Translations under genes and position numbers: made by a program | Assembly (NCBI GenBank): GCA_026985075.1 | Contig: JALSQX010000010.1 | Coordinates: 1-64,000, forward strand | DNA: 64,000 nt | Direction of reading: 5' to 3' | Source: Blastocatellia bacterium | GTDB lineage: Bacteria; Acidobacteriota; Blastocatellia; HR10; J050 | Shown: piece by piece, positions 1 through 8,707 of the stretch | Position numbering within the stretch: the stretch's first letter is position 1 | Layout of the letters: every line of letters starts with the position of its first letter | The notes under the pieces: model-generated | Told to the model about the DNA's origin: nothing | What the model saw: only the letters and a program-made list of their open reading frames with translations | Database searches by the model: none

Positions 1-405
1 CTGCCGCAACACCTCCCCCCCTCGGGGAAACCGACAGGCCACATTGCCCCGATACACCGTGACCACCCCACGCCCCCCACCACCATAGCCACCAACCAAA
101 TCCTCCACCCCATCCCCATCCACATCGCCCGAAGCCAAAACCCGTGGCCCCACCTGCCCAGCCCTCATCGCCGCCACCACCTCGGCCTCCCCCTCATAGA
201 CCGCCGACAACCACCGCCCTTCCCCCAAATTCACCCACGGCCGCCCTCGCCCCTCAGCCCGAAGAACCACCCCACCGCTCACCTCACCCCCGGTGCCCAT
301 CATGCTGAGAAAAACCCCCACCGTGACCATGACCCCTATCACCCCTGTGATCGCCATATTGATATTGATACTGGAACTGATACTGGAAATGACCCCTCGT
401 TTCAT
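1..405 (-). CDS. FG-GAP/VCBS-type repeat protein, N-terminal part (runs off the window)
   Basis: The first 135 codons of a gene that continues past base 1. ATG at 405 is preceded by GGAGGGAAAGAAG, a good ribosome site. The N-terminus is a short basic start and a serine/isoleucine stretch leading into a hydrophobic segment (about residues 15-38), read as a signal peptide or anchor. Further on, SGDVDGDGVEDLVGGYGGGG is the calcium-binding DxDxDG loop plus glycine-rich turn of an FG-GAP/VCBS beta-propeller blade. Such proteins are exported and often bind ligands or surfaces; the ligand cannot be told. It lies downstream, on the same strand, of the propeller-type sigma-54 activator, and a sigma-54-like element stands before it, so it may be that activator's target (inference). 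Confidence 0.7.
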   Translation of the reverse strand, partial: MKRGVISSISSSININMAITGVIGVMVTVGVFLSMMGTGGEVSGGVVLRAEGRGRPWVNLGEGRWLSAVYEGEAEVVAAMRAGQVGPRVLASGDVDGDGVEDLVGGYGGGGRGVVTVYRGNVACRFPRGGEVLRQ

Positions 406-524
406 CTTCTTTCCCTCCGTTTCGTTGAATTTACCTTGGCTAGCCGCCAGCGCCCTAGCGCGCCACCCTCGCCAGACTGCTGTCATCAGACCCACATCAC
501 GGCCAGAAGGCCACATCTTCCTAT

Positions 525-540
525 GAAATTGGCGTGCCAA
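525..540 (-). promoter_or_regulatory. Possible sigma-54 (-24/-12) promoter of the FG-GAP gene
   Basis: Minus strand reads TTGGCACGCCAATTTC. The -24 half TTGGCACG is a perfect consensus match; the -12 half has TTTC where TTGC is expected, so one of the most conserved positions is wrong. It lies about 120 bases before the start of the FG-GAP gene. No convincing sigma-70 promoter was seen in this gap. Confidence 0.35.
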
Positions 541-607
541 ACCGGGCCAATCGGGATAACGCCCTGAGAGGAGAAGAGTTAGACGAAAAACTGCCGCTAC
601 CGTCTTG

Positions 608-676
608 GTGTGTCACCGACACACTTTGTGTCCCATCGGTGTGTCAATGTGTGTCAAGAGACGTCTCAGGTGAGAC
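608..676. promoter_or_regulatory. Cluster of dyads, candidate upstream activating sequences
   Basis: Within 70 bases lie GTGTGTCACCGACACAC (608-624, 7-base arms), further TGTGTC copies starting at 627, 640 and 650, the palindrome GAGACGTCTC (658-667) and GTCTCAGGTGAGAC (663-676, 6-base arms). They sit 70-150 bases upstream of the sigma-54-like element, where enhancer-binding proteins usually bind. The rest of the gap 406-1161 shows no gene; TCACTGAGACCC occurs twice, at 1105 and 1170. Confidence 0.4.
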
Positions 677-1161
677 ACTTTTGGTGGTCTTGCTGGGGAG
701 TGGGGTGAGAAAATATTGCCCAGCGGGGAAAATTTCTCTGCTCGGCCGGGGTGACCGTCTCGGCTCAGACTCCGGAAGCTGGCCTCCGGGATGAGGCGCG
801 GCGGGATAGTGAAGGAGGGAAGCCGTGGCAAGGAGCCAGCCTGGAAGCCAGCCTCCAGGGAGTGGCGCTCGTCAGCTCGTTGACGCCGCCCTCAACTGAG
901 CCCCCCGCCGACCGAGCCGCGGGGCTGCCATCTCTGCCCATCCTGCATTTGGCCGTGGGGATCGGACCTGAGCCCCTCGAAAATAAGCGTAACGCACATC
1001 GGCAACTTGCGCTACGCATTCTCTCCCCCTCGGTGTGGCCCGCGGCGCGCGGGGCCATGGGTGGCTCCCTGGAAGAACCCGCGAAACCTGCGGGGACATG
1101 CTCATCACTGAGACCCCGGCTTTTGTTGCAGGGGGGAAGGAGCAGACCGAGTGTGCCAATA

Positions 1162-4100
1162 TTACTCGTCACTGAGACCCAGCCGTTTGAGTCGTCGGTA
1201 GAGGGTGGAGCGACTGATGCCCAGCCGCCGGGCGGCGGCAGCACGTTGGCCGCCGCTCTGCTCCAACGCCTCCAGAATGCGTCGACTCTCGTCCCGACGC
1301 CCATCGTCGACGGAAGAGTTTGGAGGGGGCGTGCCACCGAGTTTGGCAGGCAGGTCTCCAATCTGGATGATGGTTCCCTTGCAACGAACGGCCGCCCACT
1401 CGATGGCGCTTTTCAATTCCCGGACATTCCCCGGCCAGGGATAGGTCATCAGGACGTGTATGACCTCCTGACTCACATCCGGCATCCTCTTCCCCGATTC
1501 AGCCCGCAACTGTCCCAGAAACCAGGCTACCAGCAAAGGGATATCCGATGGCCGCTCGCGTAGTGGAGGAAGGTGAATTTCCGCGGCGCTGATTCGATAG
1601 AGCAAATCCGGACGAAATCGCCCTGCGGCCACGTCCTGGTGCAAATTGTGATGGGTAGCAGCGACCACGCGAACATCGATTTGTCGCGGCTTGGACTCAC
1701 CCAGCCGGATGATCTCCTTCTCCTGCAACACCCGCAGCAGCGTCGCCTGCAGGGGGAGCGAGAGATCTCCGATTTCGTCCAGCAGCAGCGTGCCGCCCTC
1801 GGCCGCTTCGAAGACGCCCTGCTGATCGGCCACAGCGCCGGTGAACGCGCCTCGGCGGTGGCCAAACAATTGACTGGCCACCAATGATTCGGTCAACCCG
1901 GCGCAGTTGACGGCAATGAACGGCTTATCTCGGCGCCGGCTGGCGTAATGGACGGCGCGGGCCACCAGTTCCTTTCCCGTTCCCGTCTCGCCGGTGATCA
2001 GGATGATCGTATCCACCCGAGCCAGATCCTGGATCTGCTCGTAGACCAGTTTCATGGCCCGACTCCCTCCAATCAGATCATGAAATTTCGTCTTGTCACC
2101 CAGCAACTGACGCAGGTCGTAGACTTCCGAGACATCGTGGAGGAAGAAGATGCGGTGGTCGGCACGGCGGGGATCGACTACGACCTCAATCTCGATCCAG
2201 TAGCGGCGTCCCGTTCGAGCATGGAACGCAATGGGGATCTTACTGGGCGGGTTCGGGGGCTGATCGAGCAACACTTTCAACTGGTTCCGATCCGGTGCCG
2301 AGAGCGGAAACAATGTCGTCCAGTGCTGACCCAACACCTCGTCCTGTCGCCGCTCCAGCAGCCGCTCGGCCGCCTGACTCACGAATGTCACCCGTCCCTC
2401 GGCGTCGGTGATGACGGCCCCCTGGTGGAACTGATTGAGGATGGAGAGCATATTGGTATTGACTCGTTCTAATTGCCGGTTGGCCGAGGCCAACTGATTC
2501 CTGTGCTGGACCACTTCGGCCGTGCGCGCCGCCACCATGGCCTCCAATTCCCGCGTGCGCTGCTCCAACCGCTTGACCTGCAGCTTGTAGCCGCCCCATC
2601 CGGCCGCCAGTAACATCCCCACAACAAGGGCATAAAACCATCCGGTTTGATAGACGTGAGGCGCCAGGGAGATCTCGATGGCCGCCTCCCGCTCACTCCA
2701 CACGCCGTCATTGTTCATCGCGAGGACGCGGAAGCGGTAGTCTCCGGGTGGAACTTTGGTGTAATAAGCGACCCGACGGGAGCCGGCATCCACCCAGTGG
2801 CCGTCAAATCCTTCCAGCTTATACTTGAAGCGCATTTTCTCCGGCGCCTGGAAACACAATCCCGTGTAGTGAATCTCCACATCTCCCGGGCCCGGCGGTG
2901 CCTTGATCCTCCGACGGCGATCCATCAGCGCGTCATCGATCAAAACCCGCTCGATGTGCACCAGCGGCGGCTGCTCGTTCAGATCACTGGGGTCGATGAT
3001 GACGATCCCACTGATGGTGGGAAACCACAGCCGGCCATCCCGCGTTCTCCATCCGGCGGGCTGGCTGCCTCCGTTGCATTCGCTGACCTCCATGCCATCG
3101 GCCAGACCATAAGAGATGGACGTCACCGAGCCGATGCGGTCATCGGCAAAGTCATTCAGTTGCCGCAGGCTGACCCGGAAGATGCCCCGGTTGCCGCTCA
3201 TCCACAGGTTCCCCCGATCATCTTCCAGAATCCGCGAGACGACATTATCGAACAATCCGTCCCGCCGGGTGATGGCCGTAAACCTCCCCTCCTTGAATCG
3301 GTTCAAGCCACCACCATAGGTGCCGATCCACAGCGCGCCATCAGCTCCCTGATAAATGGCTCGAACGTAGCTGTTGGACAATCCCTGCTCGGTCGTGTAG
3401 TTGGTGAACGTCCCATCCTGGAAGCGACTGAGGCCGCCGAGCGTGCCGATCCACAGCGCACCCTGAGCATCTTCGGTGATGAACCGCACATCATCATGCA
3501 CCAAGCCATCGGCCTTCCGGTAGACGGTGAAGGTTCCGTCGTGGAATTGATTCAACCCGTGCTGGGTCCCAACCCACAGCCTCCCGGCCCGATCCTGATA
3601 CAGGGCCAGGACCACATCGTCCGAGAGGTTGCTGTTTGAGCGGGTATAGGTCGTAAAGTACCCATCCTTGAATCGGGTTACCCCCCCGCCCCAGCTCCCG
3701 ATCCAGAGGCTGCCATCCCGGTCGGCGGCCAGCGACCAGATACATTCTGGCGGCAGGCCTCGACCCGGAGTGTAGGTCGTCAGCTTCCCGGCGGCGAGTC
3801 GAACCAATCCGCCACAGGTGGCGCCGATCCAGATGTTCCCCTCGCCATCTTCCGTGATGGGGACGACTTCTTCATCGGGCAGCCCTTGCTCGGTGGACAA
3901 GACGGTCAGTTTCTGACGCTTCTGTTGGATGAGTCCGCCCCCACTGGTGCCGATCCAGAGATCCCCTTCGCGGTCCTCCATCAGACACCTCACCTCCTCG
4001 CCCGAGAGACCATTGTTGGTTGCCGTGGTCGTCCAGGCTCCTTCGGCCCATCGGTTCAGCCCACCCGCTCGGGTACCCACCCACAGACTCCCCGCTCGAT

Positions 4101-4905
4101 CCTCCAGGAGACATTCGATGAAGTTGTCCGACAGACCATTGGCCGTAGTGTACCGGGTCACTGTTCCATCGCGTAGCCGGAACAGGCCATTGTGGGTACC
4201 CACCCACAGACTCCCGTCCCGCCCCTGCTCAATGGCATGAACCCAATGCCTAACATCACCGGTCGGGGTCAGGATTGTGGTCAGCACGCCATCCCGGAGG
4301 TGGGCTAATCTTCCTCCCCAGAGACCAACCCACAGGGTTCCTTCACGATCCGGACAGAAGGCCGAGACATGCTCGAGCAGCTTCCCTTCACCAGTCGTGC
4401 AGGGGAGAAACGCCCCGTCACGCCAGCGGCCGAGCCCAACGGGGGTGTTGATCCACAGTGCGCCATCTCCATCCTCGACAATGGACAGGATGGTATCAGA
4501 CGGCAGGCCATCATCGACCGTGTATCTCGTCCATGCCCCCCGATCATATTGCGTCAGTCCACCGGCTTCGGTGCCGATCCACAGCGTCCCTCGCCGATCC
4601 TCACACAGCGAAAGGATCCGATTACTCTTCAGAGTTTCCGTGTTTTCCGCATCAAACAGAGTGAACGCGACCCCATCGAAGCGGGCTAAGCCGCCAAGCG
4701 TGCCCAACCAGATGTAGCCATCGTGGGTCTGGACGATGGCAGTGATGGTGTTTTGCGGCAAGCCATCCTCAGTGGTCCAAACGCGACAGATGTATCGTCC
4801 CGAGCGGTCCTCGGGCGGTTGTGCCAAACGGGCCTCGGCGGCGGAGACGAGAGGGGAAAGTCCCAGCAACAAAACGACGAGACCCCTCACACTTTCAAAA
4901 CCCAT
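1162..4905 (-). CDS. Membrane-anchored sigma-54 activator with beta-propeller sensor (Reg_prop/Y_Y_Y/PAS/AAA+/Fis)
   Basis: A 1247-residue one-component regulator. A signal peptide is followed by about 14 'two-component regulator propeller' repeats (core LWIGT/LWVGT with DGLP turns; roughly residues 30-650), a Y_Y_Y domain, a membrane segment near 755-773, a coiled coil, a PAS domain (about 820-925), a sigma-54 AAA+ domain with Walker A GETGTGKE (972-979), GAFTGA loop (1019-1024) and Walker B LLLDEIGD, and a C-terminal Fis-type helix-turn-helix (about 1220-1241). The propeller/Y_Y_Y sensor is known from hybrid two-component systems; here the kinase and receiver are absent and the sensor is joined straight to the sigma-54 activator. 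The start at 4905 has GGAG seven bases upstream and lies downstream of a sigma-70 promoter; a longer frame from 4992 would begin above that promoter. Confidence 0.9.
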   Translation of the reverse strand: MGFESVRGLVVLLLGLSPLVSAAEARLAQPPEDRSGRYICRVWTTEDGLPQNTITAIVQTHDGYIWLGTLGGLARFDGVAFTLFDAENTETLKSNRILSLCEDRRGTLWIGTEAGGLTQYDRGAWTRYTVDDGLPSDTILSIVEDGDGALWINTPVGLGRWRDGAFLPCTTGEGKLLEHVSAFCPDREGTLWVGLWGGRLAHLRDGVLTTILTPTGDVRHWVHAIEQGRDGSLWVGTHNGLFRLRDGTVTRYTTANGLSDNFIECLLEDRAGSLWVGTRAGGLNRWAEGAWTTTATNNGLSGEEVRCLMEDREGDLWIGTSGGGLIQQKRQKLTVLSTEQGLPDEEVVPITEDGEGNIWIGATCGGLVRLAAGKLTTYTPGRGLPPECIWSLAADRDGSLWIGSWGGGVTRFKDGYFTTYTRSNSNLSDDVVLALYQDRAGRLWVGTQHGLNQFHDGTFTVYRKADGLVHDDVRFITEDAQGALWIGTLGGLSRFQDGTFTNYTTEQGLSNSYVRAIYQGADGALWIGTYGGGLNRFKEGRFTAITRRDGLFDNVVSRILEDDRGNLWMSGNRGIFRVSLRQLNDFADDRIGSVTSISYGLADGMEVSECNGGSQPAGWRTRDGRLWFPTISGIVIIDPSDLNEQPPLVHIERVLIDDALMDRRRRIKAPPGPGDVEIHYTGLCFQAPEKMRFKYKLEGFDGHWVDAGSRRVAYYTKVPPGDYRFRVLAMNNDGVWSEREAAIEISLAPHVYQTGWFYALVVGMLLAAGWGGYKLQVKRLEQRTRELEAMVAARTAEVVQHRNQLASANRQLERVNTNMLSILNQFHQGAVITDAEGRVTFVSQAAERLLERRQDEVLGQHWTTLFPLSAPDRNQLKVLLDQPPNPPSKIPIAFHARTGRRYWIEIEVVVDPRRADHRIFFLHDVSEVYDLRQLLGDKTKFHDLIGGSRAMKLVYEQIQDLARVDTIILITGETGTGKELVARAVHYASRRRDKPFIAVNCAGLTESLVASQLFGHRRGAFTGAVADQQGVFEAAEGGTLLLDEIGDLSLPLQATLLRVLQEKEIIRLGESKPRQIDVRVVAATHHNLHQDVAAGRFRPDLLYRISAAEIHLPPLRERPSDIPLLVAWFLGQLRAESGKRMPDVSQEVIHVLMTYPWPGNVRELKSAIEWAAVRCKGTIIQIGDLPAKLGGTPPPNSSVDDGRRDESRRILEALEQSGGQRAAAARRLGISRSTLYRRLKRLGLSDE

Positions 4906-4960
4906 ACCACGCTCCAAGCTATTTTCGGACGACGCCCCAAAGGACCCGAAAATCGACCCC

Positions 4961-4989
4961 AGTATACGCCGTTGAGCGATCGATGGCAA
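4961..4989 (-). promoter_or_regulatory. Sigma-70-type promoter of the propeller/sigma-54 activator
   Basis: Minus strand TTGCCA (4984-4989), 17-base spacer, TATACT (4961-4966). Predicted start near 4954 gives a leader of about 50 bases to the ATG at 4905. Confidence 0.6.
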
Positions 4990-5719
4990 CAATTATTTTC
5001 AAAAATGGAAAGCTCACCAGGAGGAGCGAGCCCCGGATGTGGGCATTGAAGGTTCGAGAAGCCGTGAACCGGCGACTCAGGAGCACGTGTCCCTGAATGC
5101 CGACACGTGAAGGACACGCCCAGCAGGGCGGGCGCGAGCCCGCACGTGAAGCCACGTCGGTATGATGCGGGCCTCTCTGGAGCGAGGACGCTCACGCTCG
5201 TGTCCGGGGGCGCGCTGGGCGCTGATCAGAGAGTCGCGCGCCGGGGACTCCGGAGTTCAGCCTCAATGGCCTTGGGATTCTCACGGCAAAAAGCAGGAAT
5301 GGCCCACGGATCACCCACGGCGAACGGCGGGATTCGCACAGATTTTTTCCTGTGATTGATCCGTGGTGATCCCGCCGTTTTGGTGTTCATCTGTGGGCTA
5401 TTTTTCCCAGGAACACTCTGTTTGGACATCCTGCCACTCAGTCGGCGGAGAGGCGTCACCGTGTGAGCGAGTTCGAGCTGATGAGCGTCACCGCACCCCA
5501 GAGGCCGGCTCCTGGGCCAGTTCTGGGCCATTTGGTTTTCCCTGCGAGGCGAGCCCCCATGACTCCTTCACTGCACCGCTGAGCCTCCGGGACTCCAGCG
5601 GCTGTCGCCGCGACCTTCTCCCTCTCATTCTTCACCGCACTGACGCGCCCTCACACTTCGGTCCGTCGCGGCCCGGGGACAAAAAATGGGTCGGGATGCC
5701 TCTCTCCGAGTCCTCGAAA
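4990..5719. other. Gene-free region with interleaved inverted repeats
   Basis: No convincing gene. CACGTG occurs at 5084, 5104 and 5143, and GCGGGC-GCGA-GCCCGC (5128-5143) could form a tight hairpin. At 5305-5378 two inverted repeats interleave: CACGGATCA (5305) with TGATCCGTG (5357), and ACGGCGGGAT (5324) with ATCCCGCCGT (5369), with a small CACAG/CTGTG hairpin between. The plus-strand open frame from 5363 mainly mirrors the exported-protein gene on the other strand. Confidence 0.5.
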
Positions 5720-6778
5720 TCAGCGCTTGTCAATGCGATTGAGGCGAATGACGCCCGCCGCCAGCCGCTGCCCCGCGGGATCATCGCCCTCTATGATGGC
5801 CAGCGAGTAGAACATTCGGTGAGACCGCACTCGGAGATGGTTCCGACGCACACCGACGACATACGCGCCCGGCGACAGCTCTATCGGCTCAATGTGACCA
5901 TCGAGCGCACCGGTGAGAACGTGGAGTTGCCCATCCCCGGGCTGCATCAGGTACACCGGTACCTGATGGTGGCCATCGCCGGCGAGCGCTTCGAATCTCA
6001 GCCAGCGCGGTGACGTCAATGAGAAGGCATAGAGATCCTGCAATCGGATGATCGATCCATCTTCGGTCTCCACCTCCGCGCCACGAGGCAACGGCTGCAA
6101 CGAGATTGGATCGACCATTGCGCGTTCGCCGGGAGCCTCCACCTGCAGAGGTTGACCGGCGAGGTCGAGCGCGCCAATTCGGAGCAGGTATCGCGAATCG
6201 GTCGTCTCATCGACATCGCCGCCGGCGGCCAGGATGGCCTGTTCGCTGAAATCGGTGATGCCGATGAGGTACTCTCCTGCCGGAAGCGCGCCACCCGAAG
6301 TGATGTCCGACTGCGAAGGAATGATCTCCGATTGTTCGGCGGGGAGTAACGAGGCGTCGATCAGTCGGAGCGGATGCAATCCGATGAGATAAAGGTCCAG
6401 GTCGGCGGGCATATTCACCACTCCGATGCCGGGCACGAATCCACCCGTGCCACCGGCGCCGTATCCTAACGATGCCGTCACCTTGGCCGACTCCGGCAGA
6501 TGGAATCGAAAGAGATCATCCAGATCATCGAACGGACTGATCAGTATTTGCCCTTCATCGGCTCCATTCAGCGCGCCGCGCACCACGGAGGGGAGAGGTA
6601 TCGGTTGCGCTTGGGCCACCGAGTTATTGTCTTCCCGCTCCTCGATAGTGGGACCAAAAATCTGCGCCGACGAGGTGGATAACATCACCAATGTTAAACC
6701 GGCCAGCGCCAGAAGGCGAATGGAACGACCCGGCCCGCACCGGCGATGAGAGATGGGTGGAACCTTTCTTCGCTTCAT
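5720..6778 (-). CDS. Exported protein with pre-peptidase C-terminal (PPC)-like domains
   Basis: 352 residues. A basic N-terminus and the hydrophobic stretch IRLLALAGLTLVML ending before SSAQ make a signal peptide, so the protein is exported. The mature start, EEREDNNSVAQAQPIPLP, followed by DDLDDLFRFHLPESAKVTASL and later PADLDLYLIG and LPAGEYLIGI, has the pattern of PPC-type beta-sandwich domains (a D-N-x-x-A-Q start, then a D-x-D/F-x-F strand). A second similar unit covers the C-terminal half (SPRWLRFEALAG through LSPGAYVVGV). PPC domains usually accompany secreted peptidases, but no catalytic domain is present, so the role is unknown. GGGGGAG stands just before the ATG. It appears to be a single-gene unit with its own promoter. 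Confidence 0.7.
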   Translation of the reverse strand: MKRRKVPPISHRRCGPGRSIRLLALAGLTLVMLSTSSAQIFGPTIEEREDNNSVAQAQPIPLPSVVRGALNGADEGQILISPFDDLDDLFRFHLPESAKVTASLGYGAGGTGGFVPGIGVVNMPADLDLYLIGLHPLRLIDASLLPAEQSEIIPSQSDITSGGALPAGEYLIGITDFSEQAILAAGGDVDETTDSRYLLRIGALDLAGQPLQVEAPGERAMVDPISLQPLPRGAEVETEDGSIIRLQDLYAFSLTSPRWLRFEALAGDGHHQVPVYLMQPGDGQLHVLTGALDGHIEPIELSPGAYVVGVRRNHLRVRSHRMFYSLAIIEGDDPAGQRLAAGVIRLNRIDKR

Positions 6779-6838
6779 CTTCTCCCCCTTTCAGGAAACA
6801 GCCAAGGACAGCGCGTTTCCTCCCGTTAGCTCAGCTTG

Positions 6839-6867
6839 AGTGTACCCCACCATCGCCACCAAGGCAA
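6839..6867 (-). promoter_or_regulatory. Sigma-70-type promoter of the PPC-like gene
   Basis: Minus strand TTGCCT (6862-6867), 17-base spacer, TACACT (6839-6844), about 60 bases before the ATG at 6778. Confidence 0.45.
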
Positions 6868-6880
6868 CGGGCCCCGGTCA

Positions 6881-7056
6881 CACGCGATGAATGATGGCAC
6901 AGGATCAAGTCGTTCGACGGCTACGCGGCTGGCGCGAGACAAGTACGATCACATGCGATGAACGATTTGGGATCATGGTTCCTCCTGGCGGGTGTAGATT
7001 TGGGCGCGAGACAAGTACGATCACATGCGATGAACGATGGCACAGGATCAAGTCGT
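6881..7056. repeat. Short direct repeats in a gene-free region
   Basis: A 36-base unit beginning GGCGCGAGACAAGTACGATC occurs identically at 6931-6966 and 7003-7038. Its 3' part continues into GGCACAGGATCAAGTCGT after the second copy, and that segment also occurs at 6883-6913 with one change (GCGATGAATGATGG). The three partial copies overlap like a shuffled array. The rest of 6868-7241 shows no gene. Confidence 0.75.
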
Positions 7057-7241
7057 CATAGGAGACGGGCGGCTCCCGTCCATTCGCTCTCTCCGCCCGA
7101 GCGACCACCGAGAATGTACTCCCATCGGCGAGCCTCCTCCGGCGACCGGGATGGGCGGAACTGATGAGGATAGCGATGTAGATGGGGCGATGAGCCCCCG
7201 ATTCTCCGGTGACGGAAGGATGGGCGGGGGCTCGCCGCTCC

Positions 7242-8393
7242 TCACACGGCATCCAGCGCCTGCTTCAAGTCTGCGATGAGATCGTCAACGTCTTCCATGC
7301 CCACCGAGAGACGTACCAGCCCATCGGTGATCCCCACGCGCTTCCGCTCGGCCTCATCGACATCGGCATGGGTCATGGTCACCGGGTGGGTGACCAGCGA
7401 TTCCACCGAACCGAGATTCTCTGCCAGACTCCACAACTTCACCGAATCCATCAACTTCTTCCCCGCGGCCACGCCACCTTTGACTTCAAACCACACCATC
7501 GCGCCGAACCCCGTCGCCTGACGCCTAGCCAGCTCATGTTGAGGGAATGACGGTAATCCAGGGTAGCACACGCGCTCCACCTTGGGATGCGATTGGAGGA
7601 ACTCGGCGATGGCCATGGCGTTGGCCGACTGGCGCTCCATGCGCACCGACAGCGTCTTGCAGCCCTGGAGCGTGAGCCAGGCGACCTGTGGCGACATGAT
7701 CGTTCCGGTGGCATTCTGAACGAACCGCAGCGCCTCATCCTGCTCCGGCGTGCGACTGACGACCGCCCCCCCGATAGTGGCATTATGGCCATCCAGATAC
7801 TTGGTCGTGCTGTGAATGACGAGATCGGCGCCCAACTCCAGTGGTCGCTGATAGTAAGGTGTCAGGAAGGTGTTATCCACGGCATGGGGAATGCCCCGCT
7901 CGCGAGCGATGTCTGAAATCGCGGCGATGTCGGTGAGCTTCAACGTCGGGTTGGCCGGCGTCTCGGTGAGGATTAATCGCGTCTCGTCCCGCAGATGGCG
8001 ACGCACATCATCGGGATTCGAGGTGTCGGCGAAGGTGAACGTGACGCCGAAGCGGGCGACGATTTTCGTGCACAAGCGATAGGTTCCTCCATAGGCGACA
8101 TCGGAGACGATGGCATGATCGCCTGCTTTCAAGAACGCCAGCAAGACGGCATGAATCGCCGCCATACCCGAAGAGAAGCAGGTAGCATCGACTCCGCCCT
8201 CCAGAGTGGCCAGCTTTTTCTCCAGAGCGCGCACCGTCGGATTGGCCGTCCGCGAGTAGGAATAGCCTTTGGCCAGGTATCGATCTACGGAGTCTTGAAC
8301 ATAGGTCGTCGATTGGTAAATGGGCGTGAGAATGGCGCCCGTCGCTGGATCGGGCTGGACGCCAGCGTGAATCTGCTTGGTACTGAATCGCAT
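7242..8393 (-). CDS. PLP-dependent trans-sulfuration enzyme (cystathionine gamma-synthase/lyase family)
   Basis: 383 residues, the full family length. It belongs to the Cys/Met-metabolism PLP enzymes, which make or split cystathionine, homocysteine or methionine through a PLP Schiff base. Visible landmarks are SYSRTANPT (45-53, phosphate and dimer contacts), SSGMAA (74-79), DNTFLTP (173-179) and the PLP lysine K198 in HSTTKYLDGHN, with SVGMEDVDDLIADL at the C-terminus. Synthase, lyase and methionine gamma-lyase cannot be separated by eye. A paralogue lies at 59864-61054. An AGGAGGA site precedes the ATG. It stands alone, upstream of nothing obviously related, and a candidate sigma-70 promoter lies about 50-80 bases upstream. 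Confidence 0.92.
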   Translation of the reverse strand: MRFSTKQIHAGVQPDPATGAILTPIYQSTTYVQDSVDRYLAKGYSYSRTANPTVRALEKKLATLEGGVDATCFSSGMAAIHAVLLAFLKAGDHAIVSDVAYGGTYRLCTKIVARFGVTFTFADTSNPDDVRRHLRDETRLILTETPANPTLKLTDIAAISDIARERGIPHAVDNTFLTPYYQRPLELGADLVIHSTTKYLDGHNATIGGAVVSRTPEQDEALRFVQNATGTIMSPQVAWLTLQGCKTLSVRMERQSANAMAIAEFLQSHPKVERVCYPGLPSFPQHELARRQATGFGAMVWFEVKGGVAAGKKLMDSVKLWSLAENLGSVESLVTHPVTMTHADVDEAERKRVGITDGLVRLSVGMEDVDDLIADLKQALDAV

Positions 8394-8444
8394 GCAATGA
8401 TTCCTCCTCAGTCATGAACGTTCACTACGACGAAACGATGACTC

Positions 8445-8473
8445 ATTCTGTCGCAGTCGGCGAAAATGGTCAA
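8445..8473 (-). promoter_or_regulatory. Possible promoter of the trans-sulfuration gene
   Basis: Minus strand TTGACC (8468-8473), 17-base spacer, CAGAAT (8445-8450). The -10 is only a fair match. Apart from this, 8394-8707 shows no gene or clear structure. Confidence 0.4.
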
Positions 8474-8707
8474 GAGAACCATCCTCCGCCCGGGCGCGGG
8501 AGGAGTCGAGGTCCTCTCCAACGACGGGCCGAGAGGCGATAGGAACCTTGAAAGACGGACCCCCGCCGATCGTGCCCGGTCGGAGCGCAATAGAGGCGAG
8601 CGCAGCGGACTCCGTCTCCCGGAGAAAGAGAGACAAGCCGCGCGGCTCCGCGCTTCCACGTTCATCCATGGCGGTGAGAGTGAGCCGGTGAGCGATGACT
8701 GGGGAGA

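Noticed and set aside
1116-1130. A TTGCA with upstream GG that looked like a second sigma-54 site near the start of the window
   Set aside because: The interval between GG and GC is eight bases, and the element lies at the 3' side of the activator gene.
751-1563. Long plus-strand open frame
   Set aside because: It overlaps the 3' end of the propeller activator on the other strand, has unnatural composition and no ribosome site.
5049-5070. GGTTCGAGAAGCC as a possible tRNA T-arm
   Set aside because: No acceptor stem, anticodon arm or CCA end fits around it. No other tRNA candidate was found.
5363-6013. Plus-strand open frame of 216 codons
   Set aside because: Its second half mirrors the exported PPC-like gene, and the first half is low in family-like signal.
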